Under the pieces are notes generated by a model. It had not been told where the DNA came from. It saw nothing but the letters and a program-made list of their open reading frames with translations, and searched no databases. From the NCBI RefSeq assembly GCF_028737265.1, contig NZ_JAQZAK010000001.1, forward strand, positions 868,001 through 932,000: a stretch of DNA of 64,000 nucleotides, written 5' to 3'. Below are positions 44,625 through 54,524 of the stretch, in pieces. This stretch comes from Actinomycetospora callitridis (lineage in GTDB: Bacteria > Actinomycetota > Actinomycetes > Mycobacteriales > Pseudonocardiaceae). A program made the position numbers and the translations under genes. Position 1 is the first letter of the stretch. Every line of letters starts with the position of its first letter.

Positions 44625-46328
44625 GTGTCGTTCCGGAGCTCGCCGCTGACCTCCCTGCCCGACCCGACCTCGCCCGACCCGGTGTCGCACGCGGTGCTCG
44701 CGGCCGGGACCGGGACCCTGCCGCCGGGCGTGCTCGCCGCGATCGTGGCCGCGGCCGTGATCGTGCTCCTGCTCATCGTCCTGGGCATCGGCCTCTACCT
44801 GCGCCGACGCCGGCGGGTCTCCCTCGCCGAGCAGGAGGAGGAGGCCGCCAAGCCGAGCAAGGGCACCTACCAGGCCGGCGGCGGGTTCAACTTCAGCGCG
44901 GGCAGCGGCACGTCCACCCTCGCCCCGCCCCGTCCTGAACCGACGCCCGAGCCGACGCCCGAGCCGACGCCCGAGCCGACCCCCGAGCCGACCCCCGAGC
45001 CGACGCCGGAACCCGCCGATCCCGGGCAACGCCTCGACACCGCGGGCCCCCAGGCCACGGCGCCGGAGGCCGCTCCGGACCTCGACACGGACACCGAGAC
45101 CGGCACCGACACCGGCTCGACGGGCCCGGGTGTCACCGTCGAGCCCGGCGTCGCCGGTCCGCAGGCCACCGCACCCCCGGAGGCCGCCGAGGCCGAGGCC
45201 GCCCAGCCGGAGACCGTCGAGCCCGAGACCGTCGGGCCCGTGGCCACCGACGCCGCCACCGAGCCCACGACCATCGAGCCCACGACCACCGAGCCCGAGA
45301 CGGTGGAGTCGGCGATCGCCGGGCCGACCACCACCGCGGACACCACCGAGACCATCGCGCCACCCACCGGCGCGACCGTCGCCCCGGCGGCGCCGACCGA
45401 GGAGATCCCGTCGGCCGAGGGCCGGCTGGAGCGCCTGCGCGGGCGGCTGGGCCGGTCGCGCTCGACGCTCGGGCAGGGCCTGCTCGGTCTGCTCGGTGCG
45501 GGCGACCTGGACGAGGACTCGTGGGAGGAGGTCGAGGACACGCTGCTCATGGCCGACCTCGGCTCGTCGACCACGCAGGAGATCGTCGCCAAGCTGCGGG
45601 AGCGCATCGCGTCGCGCGGGGTCCGGACCCCCGACCAGGCCCGCGAGCTGCTCCGCGAGGTCCTCATCGAGTCCCTGGGCCCGGACATGGAGCGCTCGGT
45701 GCGCGCGCTCTCCCACGACGGGCGGCCCGCCGTGGTGCTCGTGGCCGGGGTCAACGGCACCGGGAAGACCACGACGACCGGCAAGCTCGCCCGGGTCCTC
45801 GTCGGCAGCGGGCACGTCGTGCTCCTCGGCGCCGCCGACACGTTCCGCGCCGCCGCGGCCGAGCAGCTCGCGACCTGGGGCGAGCGCGCCGGTGCCGAGA
45901 CCGTGCGCGGCAAGGAGGGCGCCGACCCCGCCAGTGTCGCCTTCGACGCCGTCAAGCGCGGCACCGACTCCGGGGTCGACGCCGTCCTGCTGGACACCGC
46001 CGGCCGCCTGCACACCAAGACCGGGCTGATGGACGAGCTGGGCAAGGTCAAGCGGGTCGTGGAGCGCCAGGCCGAGGTCGACGAGGTCCTGCTCGTCCTC
46101 GACGCGACCACCGGCCAGAACGGGCTGACCCAGGCGCGGGTGTTCGGCGAGGTCGTCGACGTCACCGGCGTGGTGCTGACCAAGCTCGACGGCACGGCCA
46201 AGGGCGGCATCGTGTTCCAGGTGCAGCGTGAGCTGGGCGTCCCGGTCAAGCTCGTCGGCCTGGGCGAGGGCCCGGACGACCTCGCGCCCTTCGAGCCCGA
46301 GGCGTTCGTGGACGCGCTCCTGCGCTGA
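44625..46328 (+). CDS. ftsY: Signal recognition particle receptor FtsY, membrane-anchored form
   Basis: GTPase receptor that docks SRP-ribosome complexes at the membrane. The 567-residue chain has a true N-terminal transmembrane helix (about residues 34-60, LAAIVAAAVIVLLLIVLGIGLYL) and a long Pro/Glu/Thr-rich disordered linker with six PTPE repeats (about 105-130). The NG domain starts near residue 265. GTPase motifs are VAGVNGTGKTTTTGKLA, DTAGR near 457, TKLDGTAKGG and GLGEGPDDLAPF. Many bacterial FtsY lack the membrane helix; high-GC actinomycetes often have it. Start GTG. Ffh, its partner, is at 51323. Confidence 0.96.
   Translation: MSFRSSPLTSLPDPTSPDPVSHAVLAAGTGTLPPGVLAAIVAAAVIVLLLIVLGIGLYLRRRRRVSLAEQEEEAAKPSKGTYQAGGGFNFSAGSGTSTLAPPRPEPTPEPTPEPTPEPTPEPTPEPTPEPADPGQRLDTAGPQATAPEAAPDLDTDTETGTDTGSTGPGVTVEPGVAGPQATAPPEAAEAEAAQPETVEPETVGPVATDAATEPTTIEPTTTEPETVESAIAGPTTTADTTETIAPPTGATVAPAAPTEEIPSAEGRLERLRGRLGRSRSTLGQGLLGLLGAGDLDEDSWEEVEDTLLMADLGSSTTQEIVAKLRERIASRGVRTPDQARELLREVLIESLGPDMERSVRALSHDGRPAVVLVAGVNGTGKTTTTGKLARVLVGSGHVVLLGAADTFRAAAAEQLATWGERAGAETVRGKEGADPASVAFDAVKRGTDSGVDAVLLDTAGRLHTKTGLMDELGKVKRVVERQAEVDEVLLVLDATTGQNGLTQARVFGEVVDVTGVVLTKLDGTAKGGIVFQVQRELGVPVKLVGLGEGPDDLAPFEPEAFVDALLR
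44940..45011. repeat. 12-bp coding repeat in ftsY
   Basis: Six copies of CCGACGCCCGAG or close variants (44940-45011) encode Pro-Thr-Pro-Glu units in the FtsY linker. Three copies are identical; the others differ by one or two bases. Confidence 0.85.
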
Positions 46329-46355
46329 CGGTCCCCGCCCTTAACCTCCGCGGGC

Positions 46356-46727
46356 ATGACCGGCATCGCACGCCTGCAGCTGACCGTCCTCGACACCCCC
46401 GAGCCGATGGCGCTCGCGCGCTTCTACTCGCGGCTCGTGGGGCTCCCCGTCGCCGAGTCCGAGACCGACCACGACTGGGTGGAGCTCGACGGCGGCGGCG
46501 GGCCGTCCCTCGCCTTCCAGCTCGCGCCGGCCAAGAGGGCCCCGGCGTGGCCGGAGGAGGGCGCGCTCCAGTCCCACCTCGACCTCGAGGTCGACGATCT
46601 CGACGCTGGCGAGGCGGCCGTGCTGGAGGCGGGCGCGACGAAGCACGAGCACCAGCCGGGGGAATCGTTCCGGGTGTTCCTCGACCCCGACGGCAACCCG
46701 TTCTGCCTCGTCCGGAGCGCTGGATAG
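46356..46727 (+). CDS. VOC-superfamily (glyoxalase-like) protein
   Basis: A 123-residue protein with two paired beta-alpha-beta-beta-beta units of the vicinal oxygen chelate fold: LQLTVLDTPEPMALARFYSRLVGLP, HDWVELDGGGG, HLDLEVDDLDAGEAAVLEAGA, RVFLDPDGNPFCLV. The metal-site residues (His in the middle strand SHLDLEV, Glu/Asp at the ends) are partly kept. Substrate not predictable; this subgroup is often annotated glyoxalase or bleomycin-resistance-like without proof. ATG start, between ftsY and amt. Confidence 0.82.
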   Translation: MTGIARLQLTVLDTPEPMALARFYSRLVGLPVAESETDHDWVELDGGGGPSLAFQLAPAKRAPAWPEEGALQSHLDLEVDDLDAGEAAVLEAGATKHEHQPGESFRVFLDPDGNPFCLVRSAG

Positions 46728-46807
46728 CCCGGTCGGACGGCCTGATCGCTCAGCGTCATGACCCAGGTCTCACCGCCACCCGTCACGTCCGGTCGGGAAA
46801 CATGAAC

Positions 46808-46844
46808 GTCACATCGAACGGACCCGTGTTAACTGCGGTGAAAC
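46808..46844 (+). promoter_or_regulatory. Candidate GlnR box upstream of amt
   Basis: TTAAC (46829-46833), six bases, GAAAC (46840-46844) fits the GlnR half-site pair gTnAC-n6-GaAAc with one mismatch. A weaker pair GTCAC-n6-CGGAC (46808-46823) lies 11-bp-phased upstream, giving the usual double-box layout. It is 85 bases before the amt start. GlnR activates amt-glnB-glnD under nitrogen limitation in actinomycetes (family knowledge). Confidence 0.6.
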
Positions 46845-46928
46845 GGAACGCGCCGCTGCGCGAAACACGCGCTCTTCATTCTCGCTCTTCGAAACCGGTC
46901 TCACCGCGACGAAGGGAATCTGCTGACC

Positions 46929-48595
<1,667 letters not shown>

Positions 48596-48604
48596 CCGCT
48601 GGAC

Positions 48605-48649
48605 GACGACGGCGCCGGGCCCCCTCCACGGGGACCCGGCGCCGTCGTC
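48605..48649 (+). terminator. 15-bp hairpin between glnB and glnD
   Basis: GACGACGGCGCCGGG (48605-48619) pairs exactly with 48635-48649; CCCC and GGGG inside the loop can extend the stem. It starts nine bases after the glnB stop. It should end or lower transcription into glnD, so GlnD may be made at a lower level than amt-glnB. Confidence 0.88.
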
Positions 48650-48739
48650 ACCCGCGTGCTCGGTGGGACCCGCCCGTTTCCCGGTGCGGGGCACGAACGG
48701 AGGCCGCCGTCGAGCGCGCCGGAGAGGACGTGGGGGCGG

Positions 48740-51208
48740 ATGGCGACGGACGCGCAGCGGAGCGGGACCGGACCCTCGGGCACCGACATCGGCACCCCGA
48801 GCGGCCACGGCGACGCCTCGGACCTGCTCCGGGCGCGGGACGCGCTGCTCGATCCGCCGCCGGGGGCGCGGCGCCTGGGACCGAGCGCGCTGCGTGAGGC
48901 CTTCGTGGAACTGCACGACTTCTGGCTCTCCTCGCGCGCCGCATCGGTGGGCGTGGGGGAGGGCTCCGCACTCGTGGCGGTCGGTGCCCTCGGGCGCCGG
49001 GAGCTCGCGCCGCACTCCGATCTCGACCTCGTGCTCGTGCACGACGGGCGCAGCCGGCGGGGCGACAAGGAGCGCATCTCCCGCGTCGCGGACGCGCTCT
49101 GGTACCCGCTGTGGGACGCCGGGATCGGGCTGGACCACTCGGTGCGCACGGTGGGCGAGGCCATCGAGGTCGCCACCACCGACCTGCGGGTGGCACTGGG
49201 CCTGCTCGAGGTCCGCCACCTCGCCGGCGACCCGGACCTCGCCGAGCGCCTGGCCGCCACGGCCCGCCAGGCGTGGCGCGCGGGCATCCGGAACCGCTTC
49301 GACGACCTCGTCGCCACCACCGCGACGCGCTGGGAGCGCTCGGGCGAGGTCGCGCACCGCATCGAGCCCGACCTCAAGAACGGCCACGGGGGTCTGCGCG
49401 ACATCCAGCTGCTCGACGCGCTCTCCGCGGCGCAGCTGGTGGACCGGCCCACCGTCGACGTCCAGGACGCCCGGCGGCTGATGCTCGACCTGCGCGTGGA
49501 GCTGCACCGCCGCGCCGGCCGGGCGCGCGACGTGATGCAGGCGGAGGACGCCCACGAGGTCGTGGCGGCCGCCGCGGGGGATCTCGGCGTCACCGACCGC
49601 TTCGACCTCGCGCGCGCCCTGTCCGGGGCGGCGCGCACGGTCGTCTTCGCCACGGACACCGCCCTGCGCTCGGCGCGCTCCGCCCTGCCGCGCCGGGGTC
49701 TGGCCGCGCTGCGCCGCCCGCCGGCGCGCCGGCCGCTCGACGACGGGGTGGTCGAGCACGCGGGCGAGGTCGTCCTCGCCCGCGACGCGCAGGTCTCGCG
49801 CGACCCGGCCCTGGTGCTGCGCCTCGCCGCGACGGCGGCGCGCACCCAGCTGCCGATCGCCGCGGGCACCCTGCACCGCCTCGCGGACGCCGCGCCGGAG
49901 CTGCGCGAGCCGTGGCCGCGCGCCGCGCTGAGCGAGCTCCTGGCCCTGCTCGGCGCGGGCGAGGGCACCGTCGACGTCATCGAGGCCCTGGACCGCACCG
50001 GCCTGTGGGGCCGGCTGTTCCCCGAGTGGGGTGCGGTGCGGGACCTGCCCCCGCGGGACCGCTCGCACGTCTGGACCGTCGACCGCCACCTCGTCGAGGT
50101 CACCCGACGCGCCGCGGAGCTGACGACGCAGGTCTCGCGTCCCGACCTCCTGCTGCTCGGCGCGCTGGTGCACGACATCGGCAAGGGCCGCGACGAGGAC
50201 CACTCCGAGGTCGGCGAGCGCCTCGCCCGCCACATCGGGCGGCGCCTCGGCCTCTGGCCCGCGGACGTGGACACGCTCGCCGCGATGGTGCGCCACCACC
50301 TGCTGCTGCCGCACACCGCGTCGCGCCGCGACCCGGAGGACCCGGCGACCGTCGAGCGCGTCGTGGAGACCCTCGGCGCCGACCCGGTCCTGCTCGAGCT
50401 GCTGCACGCCCTCGCGGAGGCCGACTCGCTCGGCACCGGGCCGGGGGTCTGGACGTCGTGGCGGGCGACGCTGATGGGCGACCTGGTGCGCCGCTGCCGT
50501 GTCGTCATGTCCGGGGGACCGGTACCCGGGCCGTCGCCGCTGTCCGACGAGGCGATCGCCCTGGCCCACGCCGTGTCCGAGAGCGGGCGCCCGGAGGTCT
50601 CGATCTCCGGGGAGGGTGACCTGACGACCATCACCATGACCGTCGCCGCGCCCGACCGACCGGGCCTGCTCTCGCGCGCCGCCGGCGTGCTGGCGCTGCA
50701 CTCCCTGCAGGTGCACACCGCCGACCTCGGGGAGCACGACGGGGTCGCGGTCGACGCGTTCACCGTCTCGCCGCGCTTCGGGCGCCTGCCGGAGGCGTCG
50801 CTGCTGCGCGAGGACCTCGTCCGCGTGCTGCGCGGCTCGCTCGACCTGCCCGCCCGCCTCGAGGCCAAGGAGCGCGACTACGACCGGCCGGGCCCCGCGC
50901 CCGCGCCGAGCCGGGTCGTGTGGTTCGACGACGAGGCGACGGGGGCGGTGGTGCTCGAGCTGCGCACCAGCGACCGCATCGGCCTGCTCCACCGCGTGGC
51001 CGCGGTGCTCGAGGAGCAGGAGCTCGACGTCCGGTGGGCGCGGGTGTCGACGCTGGGCACCTCGGTGCTCGACGCGTTCTGCCTCGAGACCGCGGAGCAC
51101 CAGGGCCTCGACACGGAGCGTCGCCGCAAGGTCGAGGAGGTCGTGCTGGCCGCCGCCGCGACCGGGCCCTCCACCCGGCCCTCGACCCCCGTGCCGCCCG
51201 CGGGCTGA
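48740..51208 (+). CDS. glnD: PII nucleotidyltransferase / removing enzyme GlnD
   Basis: Bifunctional sensor that modifies PII at low glutamine and demodifies it at high glutamine. The 822 residues carry the nucleotidyltransferase site VGALGRRELAPHSDLDLVLVHDG (G-R-x-E and D-x-D), and IEPDLKNGHGGLRDIQLL. The HD domain has LGALVHDIGKGRDEDHSEVG (about residue 475). Two C-terminal ACT domains bind glutamine (TITMTVAAPDRPGLLSRAAGVLA and VVLELRTSDRIGLLHRVAAVLE). ATG 48740 follows GGGGG and starts an otherwise unconserved N-terminal tail. In actinomycetes it is an adenylyltransferase for GlnB. Confidence 0.95.
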   Translation: MATDAQRSGTGPSGTDIGTPSGHGDASDLLRARDALLDPPPGARRLGPSALREAFVELHDFWLSSRAASVGVGEGSALVAVGALGRRELAPHSDLDLVLVHDGRSRRGDKERISRVADALWYPLWDAGIGLDHSVRTVGEAIEVATTDLRVALGLLEVRHLAGDPDLAERLAATARQAWRAGIRNRFDDLVATTATRWERSGEVAHRIEPDLKNGHGGLRDIQLLDALSAAQLVDRPTVDVQDARRLMLDLRVELHRRAGRARDVMQAEDAHEVVAAAAGDLGVTDRFDLARALSGAARTVVFATDTALRSARSALPRRGLAALRRPPARRPLDDGVVEHAGEVVLARDAQVSRDPALVLRLAATAARTQLPIAAGTLHRLADAAPELREPWPRAALSELLALLGAGEGTVDVIEALDRTGLWGRLFPEWGAVRDLPPRDRSHVWTVDRHLVEVTRRAAELTTQVSRPDLLLLGALVHDIGKGRDEDHSEVGERLARHIGRRLGLWPADVDTLAAMVRHHLLLPHTASRRDPEDPATVERVVETLGADPVLLELLHALAEADSLGTGPGVWTSWRATLMGDLVRRCRVVMSGGPVPGPSPLSDEAIALAHAVSESGRPEVSISGEGDLTTITMTVAAPDRPGLLSRAAGVLALHSLQVHTADLGEHDGVAVDAFTVSPRFGRLPEASLLREDLVRVLRGSLDLPARLEAKERDYDRPGPAPAPSRVVWFDDEATGAVVLELRTSDRIGLLHRVAAVLEEQELDVRWARVSTLGTSVLDAFCLETAEHQGLDTERRRKVEEVVLAAAATGPSTRPSTPVPPAG

Positions 51209-51322
51209 GCCCGGGATCGGCTGGCAGCGGTCGGACCGTCGCGGGCCGCCGGTTAGGGTTGTGAGGAGGACGCCGGGTCGCACAACGGGCCGCGGCGCGC
51301 GATTCCGGGAGTGGGTCCAACC

Positions 51323-52939
51323 GTGTTCGACACCCTGTCCGACCGTCTCACGTCGGTCCTGTCCGACCTGCGCGGCAAGGGCCGGCTCTCCGAGAACGAC
51401 ATCGACACCACGTCGCGCGAGATCCGCATCGCGCTGCTCGAGGCCGACGTCGCGCTGCCGGTGGTGCGCGCGTTCGTCCGGAAGGTCAAGGAGCGGGCCC
51501 TCGGCGCCGAGGTCTCCGAGGCGCTGAACCCCGCCCAGCAGGTCGTCAAGATCGTCAACGAGGAGCTCGTCGGCATCCTCGGCGGGGAGACCCGCCGGCT
51601 GCGCTTCGCCAAGAACCCGCCGACGGTGATCATGCTCGCCGGCCTGCAGGGCTCCGGTAAGACGACGCTCGCGGGCAAGCTCGCGCACTGGCTCAAGGGC
51701 CAGGGTCACACACCGATGCTCGCGGCCTGCGACCTCCAGCGCCCGAACGCGGTGAACCAGCTCCAGATCGTCGGCGAGCGCGCCGGCGTCGAGGTGTTCG
51801 CCCCCGAACCGGGCAACGGCGTCGGCGACCCCGTGGACGTCGCCCGCCGGGCCGTCGCCGACGCGAAGAGCCGCCAGTACGACGTGCTCGTCGTCGACAC
51901 CGCGGGCCGCCTCGGCGTCGACGAGGAGCTGATGCGCCAGGCCGCGGACATCCGCGACGCCGTCACCCCGGACGAGATCCTGTTCGTCCTCGACGCGATG
52001 GTCGGTCAGGACGCGGTCACCACCGCCGAGTCGTTCCGCGACGGGGTCGGCTTCTCCGGCGTCGTGCTCACCAAGCTCGACGGCGACGCCCGTGGTGGCG
52101 CCGCGCTCTCGGTCCGCGAGGTCACCGGCCAGCCGATCCTCTTCGCCTCCAACGGCGAGAAGCTCGACGAGTTCGACGTCTTCCACCCCGACCGGATGGC
52201 GTCGCGCATCCTCGGCATGGGCGACGTGCTCACCCTCATCGAGCAGGCCGAGCAGGCCTTCGAGGAGGGCCAGGCCGAGGCCGCCGCCGCGAAGATGGGC
52301 TCCGGCGAGCTGACCCTCGAGGACTTCCTCGAGCAGATGATGGCCGTCCGCAAGATGGGCCCGATCGCGAACGTCCTGGGGATGCTCCCCGGCGCCGCGC
52401 AGATGAAGGACCAGCTCTCCGGGCTCGACGAGAAGCACCTCGACCGCGTCCAGGCGATCATCCGCGGCATGACCCCGGCCGAGCGGGCCGACCCGAAGAT
52501 CATCAACGGGTCGCGCCGGCTGCGCATCGCGAACGGCTCGGGCGTCGGCGTCACCGACGTCAACCAGCTCGTGGAGCGGTTCTTCGAGGCCCGCAAGATG
52601 ATGAAGAACATGGCCGGCCAGTTCGGCCTGCCCGGCATGGGCGGCGGCCGCAAGGGCAAGCGCCAGGCGGCGAAGGCGGGCAAGCAGGTCCGCAAGGGCC
52701 CGAAGTCGATGCCCGCGATCGCCGGGATCGCCTCGGAGAGCGCCGGTCAGACGGCGGATCGCGGCGAGCGCTCCCTCGGCAGCTACCAGACCCCGGGCCT
52801 CAACCAGCTCCCGCCGGCCCTCGCCGGCATGAACGAGCTCCCGGCGGGCTTCGACCCGGGCGCCCTGAGCTTCCCCGGCGCGGGCGGTGGCGAGGGCTCG
52901 CGCAGCTCGAAGAAGGGCAACAAGAAGAAGCGCAAGTAG
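51323..52939 (+). CDS. ffh: Signal recognition particle protein Ffh
   Basis: SRP GTPase that recognises signal sequences on ribosomes and hands them to FtsY. The 538 residues have the N domain (MFDTLSDRLTSVLSDLRGKG, LLEADVALPVV), the G domain (AGLQGSGKTTLAGKLA, DTAGRLGVDEELM, TKLDGDARGG) and a Met-rich M domain (EQMMAVRKMGP, MMKNMAGQFGLPGMGGG) that binds 4.5S RNA. The GTG at 51323 gives the family start FDTL; a GTG four codons upstream is in frame. The basic, Gly/Ser-rich C-terminal tail is long. It is convergent with the MmcQ-like gene, stop codons touching. Confidence 0.97.
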   Translation: MFDTLSDRLTSVLSDLRGKGRLSENDIDTTSREIRIALLEADVALPVVRAFVRKVKERALGAEVSEALNPAQQVVKIVNEELVGILGGETRRLRFAKNPPTVIMLAGLQGSGKTTLAGKLAHWLKGQGHTPMLAACDLQRPNAVNQLQIVGERAGVEVFAPEPGNGVGDPVDVARRAVADAKSRQYDVLVVDTAGRLGVDEELMRQAADIRDAVTPDEILFVLDAMVGQDAVTTAESFRDGVGFSGVVLTKLDGDARGGAALSVREVTGQPILFASNGEKLDEFDVFHPDRMASRILGMGDVLTLIEQAEQAFEEGQAEAAAAKMGSGELTLEDFLEQMMAVRKMGPIANVLGMLPGAAQMKDQLSGLDEKHLDRVQAIIRGMTPAERADPKIINGSRRLRIANGSGVGVTDVNQLVERFFEARKMMKNMAGQFGLPGMGGGRKGKRQAAKAGKQVRKGPKSMPAIAGIASESAGQTADRGERSLGSYQTPGLNQLPPALAGMNELPAGFDPGALSFPGAGGGEGSRSSKKGNKKKRK

Positions 52940-53359
52940 TCAGCGCTGCTGCTCGGCGAGCCAGCGCTCCCGGCGACGGTTCGAGGCACGCGCCAGCCAG
53001 GCGTCCTGGACGATCTCGGTGAGCTCGTCGCGCGAGAGCCGTGGCAGGTCCACCGCGCGCAGCAGCACCGAGAGGTGCCCGTCGAAGTGGGGCGTGGTGA
53101 AGAACGGGCTGGACGGGTCGCGCACGAGGGCGTCCTTGTCCTCCTCCGACTCGACCCAGAACATGATCACGTCGGTGTACCTCTCGCCGGTCACGGGGTC
53201 GGCGGCGTCGGGGCGGGGCGTCCGGAAGAACACGAACGACTTCCCGCCGACCTGGTAGACGGCGTTGCCCTTCGGCCCCTCGACCACGGTCACGTGGGGC
53301 ATGCCCAGCGCCAGGGCGTGCACGTCGTCGACGCCGGGGGAGTCGCTCACGGGCGGCAC
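52940..53359 (-). CDS. MmcQ/YjbR family protein
   Basis: A 139-residue protein of the double-wing DNA-binding-like MmcQ/YjbR family (DUF419): LALGMPHVTVVEGPKGNAVYQVGGKSFVFFR, YTDVIMFWV, then FFTTPHFDGHLSVLLRAVD and ELTEIVQDAWLARASNR. The family is widespread and of unknown function. AGGAGG just upstream supports the GTG at 53359. Divergent from the amidohydrolase gene, convergent with ffh. Confidence 0.85.
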   Translation of the reverse strand: MPPVSDSPGVDDVHALALGMPHVTVVEGPKGNAVYQVGGKSFVFFRTPRPDAADPVTGERYTDVIMFWVESEEDKDALVRDPSSPFFTTPHFDGHLSVLLRAVDLPRLSRDELTEIVQDAWLARASNRRRERWLAEQQR

Positions 53360-53416
53360 GACACCTCCTCGTCAGGGACCGACGTCGGGTCCATGGTGCC
53401 CAGTACCCTGCCCGGC

Positions 53417-54523
53417 ATGTCGTCGCCGACCTCTCCGGGACCCCTGCACCTGCGCGGCGTGCTGCTCGACGGCACCGCCGAGGGTGAGCGGGTCGGCGAG
53501 CTGTGGGTCACCGCCGAGGGCCGGATCAGCCTCGACCCGGTGCCCGACGCGCCGACGGTGGCCGACGGGGCCTGGATCCTGCCGGGTCTCGTCGACGCCC
53601 ACTGCCACGTCGGCATCGGGCCCGACGGCCCCGTCGACCTCGAGGAGGCCCGCGCGCAGGGGCACACCGACGCCGCGTCCGGGGCGCTGCTCCTGCGCGA
53701 CTGCGGCACCCCGGTGGACACCCGCCCGCTGGACGACGACCCGCGGATGCCCGAGATCGTCCGGGCCGGCCGCCACCTCGCCCGGCCCAAGCGCTACATC
53801 CGTGGCCTGCCGATCGAGGCGGACTCCCCGGAGGAGCTGCCGGCGCTGGTCGCCGAGCAGGCCCGCTCCAACCCGTGGGTGAAGCTCGTCGGCGACTGGA
53901 TCGAGCGCGAGGAGGGCGACCTCGCCCCGCTGTGGCCCGAGGACGTCCTGAAGGCGGCCATGGACGCCGCGCACGCCGAGGGTGCGCGGGTCACGGCCCA
54001 CGTGTTCGGGGAGGACGCGCTGCCCGGGCTGATCGGGGCGGGCATCGACGGCATCGAGCACGGCACCGGGCTCACCGACACCACGATCGCGATGATGGTC
54101 GAGCGCGGGACGGTGCTGGTCCCGACGCTGATCAACGTCGAGAACTTCCCGGCCTTCGCCGACGCGGCCGGCGAGAAGTTCCCGCGCTACGGCACCCACA
54201 TGCGCGAGCTGCACGCCCGCGCCTCGGCCACCGTCGCGTCGGCGATCGAGGCCGGCGTGCCGGTCTTCGCCGGCACCGACGCCGGCGGCGGGATCGTGCA
54301 CGGCCGCATCGTCGACGAGATCGCGGCCCTCGCGAAGGTGGGTCTCGGTCCCGCCCGCGCGCTCGAGGCGGCCTGCGGCGCCGCGCGCGACTGGCTGCGT
54401 CGTCCGGGCCTCGTGGACGGAGCGCCGGCCGACCTCGTCGTCGTCGACCGCGACCCGCGCGCCGACACCGACGCCCTCCGCACCCCGTCCCTGGTGCTGC
54501 GGGCCGGGGTCCGGCTGTCCTGA
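53417..54523 (+). CDS. Metal-dependent amidohydrolase
   Basis: A 368-residue amidohydrolase-superfamily protein with a TIM barrel and metal-site motifs. These are the first pair in LVDAHCHVGIG, the bridging-Lys region WVKLVGDWIE, a metal His in VTAHVFG and IEHGTG, and the catalytic Asp in VFAGTDAGGG. It resembles imidazolonepropionase-like or aryldialkylphosphatase-like members; a homolog sits near ffh in mycobacteria (Rv2915c, recalled). Substrate unknown. The ATG at 53417 is used; an ATG eight codons earlier is an alternative. Confidence 0.85.
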   Translation: MSSPTSPGPLHLRGVLLDGTAEGERVGELWVTAEGRISLDPVPDAPTVADGAWILPGLVDAHCHVGIGPDGPVDLEEARAQGHTDAASGALLLRDCGTPVDTRPLDDDPRMPEIVRAGRHLARPKRYIRGLPIEADSPEELPALVAEQARSNPWVKLVGDWIEREEGDLAPLWPEDVLKAAMDAAHAEGARVTAHVFGEDALPGLIGAGIDGIEHGTGLTDTTIAMMVERGTVLVPTLINVENFPAFADAAGEKFPRYGTHMRELHARASATVASAIEAGVPVFAGTDAGGGIVHGRIVDEIAALAKVGLGPARALEAACGAARDWLRRPGLVDGAPADLVVVDRDPRADTDALRTPSLVLRAGVRLS

Positions 54524-54524
54524 C

